NCBI RefSeq assembly: GCF_000826185.2
Contig: NZ_LN648875.1
Coordinates: 1,563,853-1,627,852 of the forward strand
DNA: 64,000 nucleotides
Source: Microbacterium gorillae
GTDB lineage: Bacteria > Actinomycetota > Actinomycetes > Actinomycetales > Microbacteriaceae
Direction of reading: 5' to 3'
In this document: positions 42,014 to 50,469 of the stretch, in pieces
Layout of the letters: each line of letters opens with the position of its first letter
How positions within the stretch are numbered: the stretch's first letter is position 1
The notes under the pieces: generated by a model
The model's input: the letters and a program-made list of their open reading frames with translations, nothing else
Database searches by the model: none
What the model was told of the DNA's origin: nothing
Position numbers and translations under genes: made by a program

Positions 42014-43135
42014 ATGAGCGTCACGCCGTCGGCGGTGACCGTCATCGTGCCCACGTTCAACGAGTCCGGCAACGTGAACGAGCTGGTCCGACGTGTCGGG
42101 GACGCCCTGGCCGGAACGGGGTCGGAGATCCTGTTCGTGGACGACTCGCGTGACGACACGGCGGACGTCGCCCGTGCGGCCGCGCTGACCTCAGCGATCC
42201 CCGTGCGGGTGATCCACCGCGAACGCCCGGAAGGCGGCCTCGGTGGCGCTGTGCTCCTGGGGCTGCGCGAGGCCGAGAACGACCTCTGCGTCGTGATGGA
42301 CGGCGACCTGCAGCATCCTCCGGAGACGATTCCGGAGCTGGTCGCGCGCCGCGACGAGGGCGGCTTCGACGTGGTCGTCGCCTCCCGCTACACCGGGGAC
42401 GGTGACGCCTCCGGGCTCAGCGACCGCGCTCGCGTGTTCGTCTCCCGGCTGTCGACGCTCGTCACGAAGTCGATGTTCCCGATCCGGTTGCGCGAGGTGT
42501 CCGACCCGATGACCGGCTTCTTCCTCGTGGATCGCCGGTCCATCCAGCTGGACAGCCTGCGCCCGCGCGGATTCAAAATCCTGCTCGAGATCCTCGCCCG
42601 CCAGAACCTTCACGTCGCCGAGGTGCCCTTCTCGTTCGCGGAGCGCGGGGCGGGGGAGTCCAAGGCATCGCTGTCCCAGGGTGTGAAGTTCCTCCTGCAG
42701 CTCGGGAACCTGCGCTTCGGTCGGATGTCCGTGTTCGCCATCGTCGGCATCGTGGGCGCGATCGCGAACCTGATCATCATGGCCGGCCTGCAGGCAGTCG
42801 GCGTCGAGTACGTCTGGGCCGCCATCGTCGCCTCCGTGGTGACGATCATCGGCAACTTCCTGCTCATCGAGCAGTTCGTGTTCAAGGATCTGCGCGCCAC
42901 CGCCACCACGGTGTGGACGCGGTTCGCGAAGTCCTTCTCCTTCAACGCCGTCGAGGCGGTCGTGCGCATCGCGGTGCTCTACCTCGTGGTCAGCACCTGG
43001 CACGTGCCGAGCGTTCTGGTCGCGGCGGTCACGCTCGTGCTGGCGTTCATCGTCCGCTACGTCTTCCACGCGATGGTCGTCTACGCGCCGCGCAAGGAGA
43101 CCGAAGCGGCGCTCGAGGACTCCACCGGCGTCTGA
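42014..43135 (+). CDS. Polyprenyl-phosphate glycosyltransferase (GT2) with GtrA domain
   Basis: A 373-residue two-domain protein. Residues 1-230 form a GT2/dolichol-phosphate-mannose-synthase-like catalytic domain (VTVIVPTFNESGNVNELV, LFVDDS, VMDGDLQHPPE with the metal-binding Asp, SDPMTGFFLVDR). The rest is a four-helix GtrA-like domain (FAIVGIVGAIANLII to the C-terminus). It makes or flips a lipid-linked sugar used for cell-wall glycans. GGGAGGACGAGG before the ATG at 42014 supports the start. The final codons (STGV and stop) are included in a repeat that extends downstream. Confidence 0.92.
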   Translation: MSVTPSAVTVIVPTFNESGNVNELVRRVGDALAGTGSEILFVDDSRDDTADVARAAALTSAIPVRVIHRERPEGGLGGAVLLGLREAENDLCVVMDGDLQHPPETIPELVARRDEGGFDVVVASRYTGDGDASGLSDRARVFVSRLSTLVTKSMFPIRLREVSDPMTGFFLVDRRSIQLDSLRPRGFKILLEILARQNLHVAEVPFSFAERGAGESKASLSQGVKFLLQLGNLRFGRMSVFAIVGIVGAIANLIIMAGLQAVGVEYVWAAIVASVVTIIGNFLLIEQFVFKDLRATATTVWTRFAKSFSFNAVEAVVRIAVLYLVVSTWHVPSVLVAAVTLVLAFIVRYVFHAMVVYAPRKETEAALEDSTGV

Positions 43136-43303
43136 GCTCGGGTCGGGGTCTTCGCCGGAGCTCGGCTCGGCGACTTCACCGGCGTCTGAGTTCGGCTCGG
43201 GGACTCCACCGGCGTCTGAGCTGCGCTCGGGGTCTTCGTCTGAGTTCGGCTCGAGGACTCCACCGGCGTCTGAGCTCGGCTCCGGGACTTCGCCGGAGCT
43301 CGT
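43111..43303 (+). repeat. Minisatellite formed from the 3' end of the GT2 gene
   Basis: CCGGCGTCTGAG, which includes the last codons and stop of the GT2 gene, recurs at 43125, 43179, 43208 and 43263, with a partial copy at 43237. The interspersed units read GGACTTC or GGACTCC followed by ACCGG. The tract fills the gap to the convergent GntR gene. Confidence 0.85.
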
Positions 43304-43960
43304 TCAGCCGCCCGCGGCGACGTGCGCGACCAGGCGGGTGCGAGCGCGGCCGAGGTGTTCCCGCAGCACGCTGACCGCGCCCTCGGCGTCCCCGGCCGCG
43401 ATGCGGGACAGCAGCGCTGCGTGCTCGGCCGTGATGTCGGCGACGGAGAGCAGGTCCGCGCGCTGAGTGCGGCTCATGCACAGACGCATCTCGTCGGCGA
43501 GCAGCCCGTAGATGCGAGACGTTCGAATGCTGCCGACGGCGTCGATGAGGGACAGATGGAAGCGCATGTCCAGATCGACGACTTCGTGCGCGGGGGCGTC
43601 GGCGAGCGCGCGGATCGCATCGTTCGCGGCGTCGGCGTCCGGCACCACCGCCGCGGCGAGGGCGAGCTGTCGCACCACCTCGGACTCGATGTGCTCGCGC
43701 GTCGTGTAGACGTCGGCGATGTCGTCGGCGGTGAGTACGGTGACGCGGGCGGACTTGTGCGTCCCACGGGTGAGGAGACCGGCGGAGACCAGCGCTTCGA
43801 TCGCGGCGCGCACGGTGGGACGGGCGACGCCGTAGTGCGCCGCGGTGTCCACCTCGCCCAGGGGGCGTCCGGGTTCCAGGTCTCCGGCGAGGATGCGCGT
43901 GCGGAGATCGGCGGTGACGGCGTCCACCACGGTGACGACGCCGAGGGTCGGTGCGCTCAC
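43304..43960 (-). CDS. GntR-family regulator with FCD domain
   Basis: A 218-residue FadR-subfamily regulator: N-terminal winged helix (LGEVDTAAHYGVARPTVRAA) and C-terminal FCD ligand domain with metal-ligand candidates in DLDMRFHLSLIDA, EHAAL and LREHL. It is divergent from a lactate/2-hydroxyacid dehydrogenase and most likely represses it in the absence of the hydroxyacid, as LldR/GlcC-type regulators do. A perfect TTGTC-A-GACAA site lies between the genes. Confidence 0.9.
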   Translation of the reverse strand: MSAPTLGVVTVVDAVTADLRTRILAGDLEPGRPLGEVDTAAHYGVARPTVRAAIEALVSAGLLTRGTHKSARVTVLTADDIADVYTTREHIESEVVRQLALAAAVVPDADAANDAIRALADAPAHEVVDLDMRFHLSLIDAVGSIRTSRIYGLLADEMRLCMSRTQRADLLSVADITAEHAALLSRIAAGDAEGAVSVLREHLGRARTRLVAHVAAGG

Positions 43961-44006
43961 GACGCTCCCTTCATCGGCTCGACTGTAGCAACGCTCGCCG
44001 GTACTG

Positions 44007-44022
44007 CATACTTGTCAGACAA
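44007..44022 (+). promoter_or_regulatory. GntR-type operator overlapping a -10 element
   Basis: TTGTC (44012-44016), A, GACAA (44018-44022) is a perfect 5-1-5 palindrome of the kind used by FadR-subfamily GntR proteins. It abuts CATACT (44007-44012), a likely -10 preceded by TG, of the dehydrogenase starting at 44046. Confidence 0.65.
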
Positions 44023-44045
44023 TTCATCGTCGTCCCCGGAGAGTC

Positions 44046-46847
44046 ATGTCCGCCGTCCCCGCTGTTCTGCCCACCGCCGTCCGAGAGGCGGTGCCGGACG
44101 CCGAACGCATCCGCACCCGGGCGATCGACCGCCATGCCTACGCCAGCGACGCCTCGCACTACCTGCACGTGCCGGACGCCGTGGTCATCGCGGCCGACGC
44201 CGCAGAGGTCGCCGCGATCATGCGCGCGTCGGCCGGGGCCACGCACGTGACCTTCCGCTCGGGCGGCACGAGCCTGTCCGGTCAGGCGTCCGGTGACGGC
44301 ATCCTCGTCGACGTCCGCCGCGGTTTCCGCCGCATCGACGTGCTCGATGGCGGCAAGCGGGTGCGCGTGCAGCCCGGTGCGACGATGCGCGCCGTCAACG
44401 CCCGCCTCGCCCGGTACGGGCACCGTCTGGGTCCGGACCCGGCCAGTGAGGCGGCGTGCACCATCGGCGGTGTCGTGGCGAATAACTCCAGCGGGATGGC
44501 GTGCGGCACGGCGGAGAACTCGTATCGGACGATCGAGTCGCTGGTCCTGGTGCTGCCCAGCGGCACGACCGTCGACACCGGTACGCCGGATGCGGACGCG
44601 CTGCTGCGGGCGCGCGAGCCGGCGCTCGTCGCGGGACTGGAGCGACTGCGCGATCGGGTCCGCGCGAACCCCGCGTCGGTCGCGATCATCGAGCGACAGT
44701 TCGCGCTGAAGAACACGATGGGCTACGGAATCAACGCGTTCCTGGACTTCGACCGGCCCGCCGACCTGCTCGCGCACCTGGTGATCGGTTCGGAGGGGAC
44801 GCTCGCGTTCGTCGCCGAGGCGACGTTCCGCACGGTTCCGCTGCATCCGCTGATCGCCACGACGCTCGCCGTCTTCCCGACGCTGGATGACGCGACGCGC
44901 TCGCTGCCGGACCTCGTCGGCACCGGCGCGGCGACGCTCGAGCTGATGGACGCCACCTCGCTTCGCGTCGGTCAGGAGCTGCCCGGTGTCCCGGACGCGA
45001 TCCTCGGATTCGAGGTCACCGACCAGGCGGCGCTGCTGGTCGAATACCACGCCGACGGCACCGATCAGCTGGCCGCCGGCGTTGCCGCGGGCGAGGCTGT
45101 GCTCGGGGGATTCGACCTGCGCGAACGCGCGCGGTTCCGGTCCGATGCCGCCGGTCGCGCGGCGGCGTGGAAGTTCCGCAAGGGCCTTTACGCGTCGGTG
45201 GCCGGCGCACGTCCGTCCGGGACGACCGCGCTGCTGGAGGACGTCGTGGTCCCGGTCCAGCGCCTCGCTGCGACGTGCGCGTCGCTGCAGGAGCTGTTCG
45301 CGTCGTACGACTACCGCGACAGCGTGATCTTCGGTCACGCCAAGGACGGCAACATCCATTTCATGCTCACGGACCGGTTCGGTGACACGGAGGCGGAGCG
45401 ACGGTACCTCGGGTTCACCGAGGAGATGGTGCAACTGGTGCTGGACGCGGAGGGCAACCTCAAGGCCGAGCACGGCACGGGACGGGTGATGGCCCCGTAC
45501 GTGCGGCGGCAGTACGGTGACGAGCTGTACGACGTCATGGTCCAGCTGAAGCGGTTGTGCGACCCGCGCGGCGTGCTGAACCCCGGCGTCATCATCACCG
45601 AGGACGCCGTGCACCTGCACGACATCAAGCCGGCGCCGTCGATCGAGGCTGAGGTCGACCGCTGCGTCGAGTGCGGGTACTGCGAGCCCGTGTGCCCGTC
45701 GAAGGATCTCACGCTCACGCCGCGGCAGCGCATCGTGGTGCGGCGAGCGATGGCGGTCGCGGAGGAGGCGGGGGATACGGCGCTGGTCGCCGAGCTGGAG
45801 CGGGAATACGACTACGACGGCGTCCAGACCTGCGCCGTGGACGGCATGTGTCAGACGACCTGTCCGGTGCTGATCAACACCGGGGCTCTGGTCAAGCGGC
45901 TGCGGCGCCAGGATGCGAACCCCGTGCTGGCCGCGGGATGGAAGGCGGCTGCACAGGGATGGGGGCCGGTCAGCTCGCTCGCCTCCGCGGCGCTGTCGGT
46001 CGCGAATGCGGTCCCGGCGCCGCTGGTGACCCGTGTGACCGACCTCGCCCGCACCGTGATCAGCGACGACGTGATGCCGCGGTACACCGGGGATCTGCCG
46101 CGAGGTGGCGGGTCTCGGCGTCGGCATCGCGGCGTGCGCGGCTCCGGTGAGGTGCGGGGTGTGTATCTGCCGGCGTGCGTGAATGAGATGTTCGGCGCGG
46201 AGGACGGCGGGTCGGGTGCGACCGACGCGTTCCTCCAGCTCCTGGACCGCGCGGGTGTCGCGGTCGTCGTGCCGGACGGCATCGGCGCGCTGTGCTGCGG
46301 AACGCCGTGGTCGTCGAAGGGGTACGCGGGTGGCCTGGATGTGATGAGCGCTCGTGTGCTCGCGACCGTACGGGAAGCGTCACACGACGGCGAGCTGCCG
46401 ATCATCTCGGACGCGTCCAGCTGCACGGAGGGGTTCCATCGGATGCTGGACGGCGCGGGGTTCCGGATCGAGGACGCCACGACGTTCATCGCACGGGAAG
46501 CGCTGCCGCGCCTGTCCGTCCGGGAACGGATCGACTCGCTGACCCTGCACCCGACCTGCTCCTCGGTCCAGCTCGGCATCGACGCGGACGTGCAGGCGAT
46601 CGCGGCTGCGGTGGCCGAGACGGTCAACGTGCCGGTGTCGTGGAACTGCTGCGGCTTCGCCGGAGACCGCGGCATGCTGCACCCGGAGCTGACCGCGTCC
46701 GCGACCGCCGCGGAGGCGGCGGAGGTGCGGGCTCTCGATGCCACCGAGCACGCGTCCTGCAACCGCACGTGCGAGCTCGGCCTGGCCCGCGCCACGGGCA
46801 AGCCCTACCGTCACATCCTGGAGCTGCTCGCCACCGCCACGGCGTGA
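44046..46847 (+). CDS. FAD/Fe-S D-lactate (2-hydroxyacid) dehydrogenase, GlcD-GlcF-like
   Basis: A 933-residue membrane-associated dehydrogenase. An N-terminal FAD-binding PCMH domain (FRSGGTSLSGQASGDGILVD) and an FAD-oxidase C domain with FGHAKDGNIHF are fused to an Fe-S part: two 4Fe-4S motifs (CVECGYCEPVCP and CAVDGMCQTTCP, about residues 540-605) and two CCG redox domains (LCCGTPW near 748 and CCGFAGDRG near 868). Such fusions oxidise D-lactate or a related 2-hydroxyacid and pass electrons to quinones. The divergent FCD-type GntR regulator supports a lactate or glycolate role. Confidence 0.93.
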   Translation: MSAVPAVLPTAVREAVPDAERIRTRAIDRHAYASDASHYLHVPDAVVIAADAAEVAAIMRASAGATHVTFRSGGTSLSGQASGDGILVDVRRGFRRIDVLDGGKRVRVQPGATMRAVNARLARYGHRLGPDPASEAACTIGGVVANNSSGMACGTAENSYRTIESLVLVLPSGTTVDTGTPDADALLRAREPALVAGLERLRDRVRANPASVAIIERQFALKNTMGYGINAFLDFDRPADLLAHLVIGSEGTLAFVAEATFRTVPLHPLIATTLAVFPTLDDATRSLPDLVGTGAATLELMDATSLRVGQELPGVPDAILGFEVTDQAALLVEYHADGTDQLAAGVAAGEAVLGGFDLRERARFRSDAAGRAAAWKFRKGLYASVAGARPSGTTALLEDVVVPVQRLAATCASLQELFASYDYRDSVIFGHAKDGNIHFMLTDRFGDTEAERRYLGFTEEMVQLVLDAEGNLKAEHGTGRVMAPYVRRQYGDELYDVMVQLKRLCDPRGVLNPGVIITEDAVHLHDIKPAPSIEAEVDRCVECGYCEPVCPSKDLTLTPRQRIVVRRAMAVAEEAGDTALVAELEREYDYDGVQTCAVDGMCQTTCPVLINTGALVKRLRRQDANPVLAAGWKAAAQGWGPVSSLASAALSVANAVPAPLVTRVTDLARTVISDDVMPRYTGDLPRGGGSRRRHRGVRGSGEVRGVYLPACVNEMFGAEDGGSGATDAFLQLLDRAGVAVVVPDGIGALCCGTPWSSKGYAGGLDVMSARVLATVREASHDGELPIISDASSCTEGFHRMLDGAGFRIEDATTFIAREALPRLSVRERIDSLTLHPTCSSVQLGIDADVQAIAAAVAETVNVPVSWNCCGFAGDRGMLHPELTASATAAEAAEVRALDATEHASCNRTCELGLARATGKPYRHILELLATATA

Positions 46848-47190
46848 TGCGCTCGGCTGCCGATCGGCCGTCTTCAGTTTTGATCGTACATTCATTCGGT
46901 TTCTGGGCAGGGCTCTTCGGGTCGCGTTCCAGGGGTGGTCCCGTTCAGAACGCTGGAGATGCGCGGATTCCGTGGATGGTTCGGCGTTCCTGCGGGCGGC
47001 GTTTCGGCGCGATTCTGCGCGGACGCGTTAGCCGGGTGAGCGGTGCCGACATGGGTGGTCGTGCGGCGAGCGGGGTGCGGTCGCGGTCTGCGGCCCCGGG
47101 TTGGATCGACCGCACCCGGCCGGTATGGACGACGACTGTCTCCGTACTGAGTTTCGTAGTTATGTTCCCATTTCGTGGGAGAATGTGGGT
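46848..47190. other. Gene-free 343-bp stretch
   Basis: Between the dehydrogenase and the second HNH gene I see no supported gene, terminator or repeat. GAGAAT at 47179-47184, 6 nt before the ATG at 47191, may be the -10 of the HNH gene. The CTTAAG repeats of the first HNH locus are absent here. Confidence 0.5.
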
Positions 47191-48561
47191 ATGGCATTCG
47201 ATGGCGAAGCACCCGAGGAACCCGACCGGCCGGACCGGCCGGTGCCGGTGGGGTTTGATGCGCGGCGGCGGGCTCTGGTTGACGCGGCGGTCGCTCTGGC
47301 GGCTCAGCTGGCGGGGGTTCAGGCGCGGCAGGCGAGTGTGCTGTCGGCGGTGTTCGAGCTCGCGGAGGAGATGACCGCCGGGTCCCCGACCCGGGTGCGG
47401 GACCGTGACCTGGCGATCCGTGACCTGTCGGCGGAGGTCGGGGCGGCCCTACGCGTCAGCGACCGGACCGTGCAGGCCCGGATCTCGGATGCCTGGGAGC
47501 TGGTGAACCGGTTCCCGGCCGCTCATGCAGCGCTTGCGGGTGGGCGGATCAGTTGGGCGCATGTGCGGACGATTATGGATGCCGGGTGTGCGATCAGTGA
47601 TGACACCGCCCGGGGACAGTTCGAAGCGTCCTCGGTGACGATCGCGGAACACGAGTCGGCGGGACGGTTGCGGCATCGCATCGTGATGGATGCCGAAGCG
47701 GCCCGCACCGACAGCATCGACGAACGTCACCGGGCCGCCCGCGCCGCCCGGTGCGTGGAGGTGAGGGACGGGGCGGACGGGATGAGCGACCTGTACGCCC
47801 ACCTGCCCACCGTGCAGGCCCACGGCATCGCCGACCGCCTGCACCGGTACGCCCGCCGCATCAAGAACCACCCCAACCCCGACACAGACGGCGACGCAGG
47901 TGGGGATGTGGTGTGGGAAGAGCGGACGTTGGCGCAGATCCAAGCCGACGTGTTCGCCGACCTCCTGCTCACCACCGACCCCACCACCGCCGGTGACGGC
48001 CTGGCCACCATCCGCGCACACGTCCAAGTGAACATCCCCGCCACCATCCTCACCGGCACCAGCACTGGCACCGGGGCCGAGGGCGGGGGTTCTCCTCCCA
48101 CCGGTGGTCTTCCTGGTGTGGCGGAATTGATCGGGCACGGTCCGATCGACACCGAAACAGCCCGCGCTCTGGCGGGGAATGCTCCCGGATGGGACCGGTT
48201 GTTCGTGAACCCGACGACGGGGCATGTGTTGGAGATCGACCGGTATCAGCCCTCCGCCGACCAACGTCGGATTCTGCGGGTGCGGGATGAGCACTGCCGG
48301 TTCCCCGGATGCCGGTACCCCGCCACCCGCTCGGATGCTGACCACACCATCGACGCCGCCCACGGTGGCCCGACCGCGATCAGCAACCTCGGCCACTTCT
48401 GCCGGAGACACCACACGCTCAAGCACCATACGAGGTGGAAGGCCGACAACCTCCCCGGCGGACTGATCCGCTGGACCAGCCCCCTCGGGGTCACCTACAC
48501 CGACAAACCACCCCGCACCGTCGTCTTCACCACACCCGACGACACCCCACCACCTTTCTGA
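47191..48561 (+). CDS. DUF222 domain HNH endonuclease, second copy
   Basis: A 456-residue paralogue of the protein at 22770, with a DUF222 helical domain (about residues 20-330) and C-terminal HNH motif CRFPGCRYPA followed by DADHTIDAAHGG and CRRHHTLKHH. The two copies are clearly divergent in sequence. The ATG at 47191 is preferred; the frame opens further upstream at 47101. A LysE gene fragment follows 33 bp downstream, so this locus also shows signs of rearrangement. Confidence 0.9.
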   Translation: MAFDGEAPEEPDRPDRPVPVGFDARRRALVDAAVALAAQLAGVQARQASVLSAVFELAEEMTAGSPTRVRDRDLAIRDLSAEVGAALRVSDRTVQARISDAWELVNRFPAAHAALAGGRISWAHVRTIMDAGCAISDDTARGQFEASSVTIAEHESAGRLRHRIVMDAEAARTDSIDERHRAARAARCVEVRDGADGMSDLYAHLPTVQAHGIADRLHRYARRIKNHPNPDTDGDAGGDVVWEERTLAQIQADVFADLLLTTDPTTAGDGLATIRAHVQVNIPATILTGTSTGTGAEGGGSPPTGGLPGVAELIGHGPIDTETARALAGNAPGWDRLFVNPTTGHVLEIDRYQPSADQRRILRVRDEHCRFPGCRYPATRSDADHTIDAAHGGPTAISNLGHFCRRHHTLKHHTRWKADNLPGGLIRWTSPLGVTYTDKPPRTVVFTTPDDTPPPF

Positions 48562-48593
48562 ACCACCGCGGAGGGTCTCGTGAGCAGATTGCG

Positions 48594-48767
48594 ATGGTGT
48601 TGACGGTCGAGCTCATCTCCTGGGGCGCGGCAGGAGGGATGGCTTTGGCCTCCGTGGTGATGGTGCTCACGCCAGGCCAGGGCATGATCTACCTGCTCTC
48701 CCGGAGTATCACCCAAAGGCGGACGGCGGGGCTGATCTCCCTCGCCGGCACCGGTATCGGCGTGTTC
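48594..48767 (+). pseudogene. LysE/RhtB exporter fragment (N-terminus only)
   Basis: From ATG 48594 the frame encodes a LysE-family first helix and signature (MALASVVMVLTPGQGMIYLL, then SRSITQRRTAGLISLAGTG). After about 58 residues the similarity breaks off (GIGVF, then unrelated residues), and the rest of the five- or six-helix exporter is missing. The next gene starts only 47 bp further. It is a truncated relic, probably inactive. Confidence 0.75.
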
Positions 48768-48813
48768 GAGGCCCGCGATCTCGCCCTGGACTCCAGACGG
48801 CTAGCCTGTCCGG

Positions 48814-49155
48814 ATGGAGTCGGGAGAGAACGAGGCCAGACCTCGGGTCGTGTGCCTGTGCGGCTCGCTGCGCTTCGCGTCGCTGTTCGAGCTCGAGCGC
48901 CGACGTCTCACCGCGGCGGGTGTGATCGTGCTGGCTCCCGAATCGATCGACGCTGACCTGACACCTCGCCGGCGAGCCGCACTCGCTGAACTGCACCTGC
49001 GACGCATCGACCTCGCGGACGAGGTGCGGGTCGTGAGCGACGGCGGATACGTGGGTGAGGCGACGCGACGGGAGATCGCCTACGCCTGGCGCTGGGGGAA
49101 GACCGTCACTGCGACGGACCCCGCCCTGGCACTCGGAGCGGAGCCGGGCGCCTAA
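48814..49155 (+). CDS. Small nucleoside 2-deoxyribosyltransferase-like protein
   Basis: A 113-residue protein with a Rossmann-like start (VVCLCGSLRFASLF) and an acidic, helix-forming end (DGGYVGEATRREIAYA). This layout resembles the nucleoside 2-deoxyribosyltransferase-like superfamily, in which GGYxGxxxxxEIxYA is conserved. The substrate is unknown. TAGCCT (48802-48807) lies 6 nt before the ATG, so the message is probably leaderless. Confidence 0.75.
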   Translation: MESGENEARPRVVCLCGSLRFASLFELERRRLTAAGVIVLAPESIDADLTPRRRAALAELHLRRIDLADEVRVVSDGGYVGEATRREIAYAWRWGKTVTATDPALALGAEPGA

Positions 49156-49736
49156 CGGGCAACCGCATACTCCGCGAGCAGCACGCCGGACGTACTGACC
49201 TCGGAACGCTCGAGAGTGAGCGTCGCGAGGTCCCCCGGCTCGAACAGCCGCATCCCGGTGCCGAGGATGAGGGGATGGATCTGCAGGACGTAGCCGTCGA
49301 TGAGCCTGGCGCCACGCAATGCCTGGACCAGTTCGCCGCTGCCGAGCACCGTGAGTGAGCCCTCGATGGAGGACACCAGCTCCGCGACGGTCTGCGCCGC
49401 CTCACCCGCGAGGAGGGTGGAGTTCGGATACGCGAGGACCGTGTCCGCGCTTCGCGAGACGACGTACTTCTGGGCGTTCGTGAACACGTCTCGGAACGGA
49501 TTCGGCTCGTCGCCGGCCGTCCAGTGATGCAGCAGGTCTTCGTACGTGCGTCGGCCCAACAGCATCCCGGTCGAGCGTTGCATCGCCGGACCCATGAAGC
49601 GTCCGATGGACTCGTCGGCGTACGGCGCCGCCCAGCCGCCGAGCGAGAATCCTCCGCGAGTGTCCTCGTCGGCCCGTCCGGGTGACTGCATGACCCCGTC
49701 CAGGGTGACGCCCTCGGTCACGATGATCTTCGCCAT
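49152..49736 (-). CDS. Dihydrofolate reductase/RibD-like reductase
   Basis: A 194-residue protein of the RibD C-terminal/DHFR-like family (IIVTEGVTLDGVMQSPG, MLLGRRTYEDLLHHW, LTVLGSGELVQAL, HPLILGTGMRLF). Its substrate is not predictable; such single-domain proteins are widespread in actinobacteria. AGGAGG 3-4 nt before the ATG at 49736 decides the start within a much longer open frame. It is divergent from a TetR regulator that probably controls it, across 57 bp. Confidence 0.9.
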   Translation of the reverse strand: MAKIIVTEGVTLDGVMQSPGRADEDTRGGFSLGGWAAPYADESIGRFMGPAMQRSTGMLLGRRTYEDLLHHWTAGDEPNPFRDVFTNAQKYVVSRSADTVLAYPNSTLLAGEAAQTVAELVSSIEGSLTVLGSGELVQALRGARLIDGYVLQIHPLILGTGMRLFEPGDLATLTLERSEVSTSGVLLAEYAVAR

Positions 49737-49783
49737 GTCCTCCTCCTTTTCATACTGCTCAGTCTTGTTTCTCCGGACTTTAG

Positions 49784-49793
49784 ACTCATGAGT
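49784..49793. promoter_or_regulatory. Palindrome at the start of the TetR gene
   Basis: ACTCATGAGT is a perfect 10-bp palindrome just upstream of the TetR ATG at 49794. A looser ACTG-CT-CAGT pair lies at 49754-49763. Either may be the autoregulatory operator of the divergent pair. TAGACT (49781-49786) lies 7 nt before the ATG. Confidence 0.35.
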
Positions 49794-50399
49794 ATGGATT
49801 CTCAACAAGGGGACCTCCGGCCCAGCTCGGTTCTCAAGCGCGACGCCATGCTGAGCGCGGCGCGGGACCGCTTCCTGACGGCCGGGTTCGATCGCACCTC
49901 GATGGACGAGGTCGCGGCCGCAGCGGGAGTCGCGAAGCAGACGGTCTACTCGCGGTTCGGCAGCAAGGAGAACCTGTTCCTGGCTGTCGTGCAGGCAGCG
50001 ACCAGCACCGCGTTCGCCGCCGCCGACGTCGTCCCCGGGAGTGAGGAGTCCCTCGACGACTGGCTCTCCGCATCCGCGGCGCGGCTGGCGGAAGCCGTCG
50101 TGAACCCGGACCTCCTCCGGCTCCGACGCCTCGTCATCGCCGAAGCCGAGCGGTTCCCGGCCCTCGCTGAGGCCTTCTGGGCCGGCGGGGCCGAGCGCAC
50201 GGTGCGCGCTCTCAGCGTCCGAATCGCCGCGTTCCAGGAGTCCGGCGCTCTGCGTGCGGGGGACCCCCTGGTCATGGCTGAGCACCTCAACTGGCTCGTC
50301 CTCGGGCGGGCATTGAACGAGGCGATGTTCCGGGATGTGGCCACGCCGAACCCGGACCTCGCGGTCGCCGCGTTCCACCGCGCCTACGCGACCCCCTGA
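49794..50399 (+). CDS. TetR-family transcriptional regulator
   Basis: A 201-residue regulator with N-terminal helix-turn-helix (SMDEVAAAAGVAKQTVYSRFG) and a helical ligand-binding domain. It is divergent from the RibD-like reductase, its probable target. The ATG at 49794 is chosen by the -10 hexamer TAGACT 7 nt upstream; the in-frame ATG at 49788 is possible. Confidence 0.92.
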   Translation: MDSQQGDLRPSSVLKRDAMLSAARDRFLTAGFDRTSMDEVAAAAGVAKQTVYSRFGSKENLFLAVVQAATSTAFAAADVVPGSEESLDDWLSASAARLAEAVVNPDLLRLRRLVIAEAERFPALAEAFWAGGAERTVRALSVRIAAFQESGALRAGDPLVMAEHLNWLVLGRALNEAMFRDVATPNPDLAVAAFHRAYATP

Positions 50400-50469
50400 A
50401 CCGTGCGGCGCAAGCGGGGTCTGGGGATGGCGGTGCGGGGGCGTGGCGCCGGGGCGGTAGCGTGACGGG

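Noticed and set aside
41898..42016. 38-codon ORF overlapping the GT2 start as a coupled leader
   Set aside because: Product is Arg-rich and unconvincing, ribosome-binding site weak. The ATGA overlap alone is not enough.
43081..43263. Small minus-strand frame encoding TPVESPSRTQTPVKS-like repeats
   Set aside because: It is only the complement of the minisatellite at the end of the GT2 gene; no start signal.
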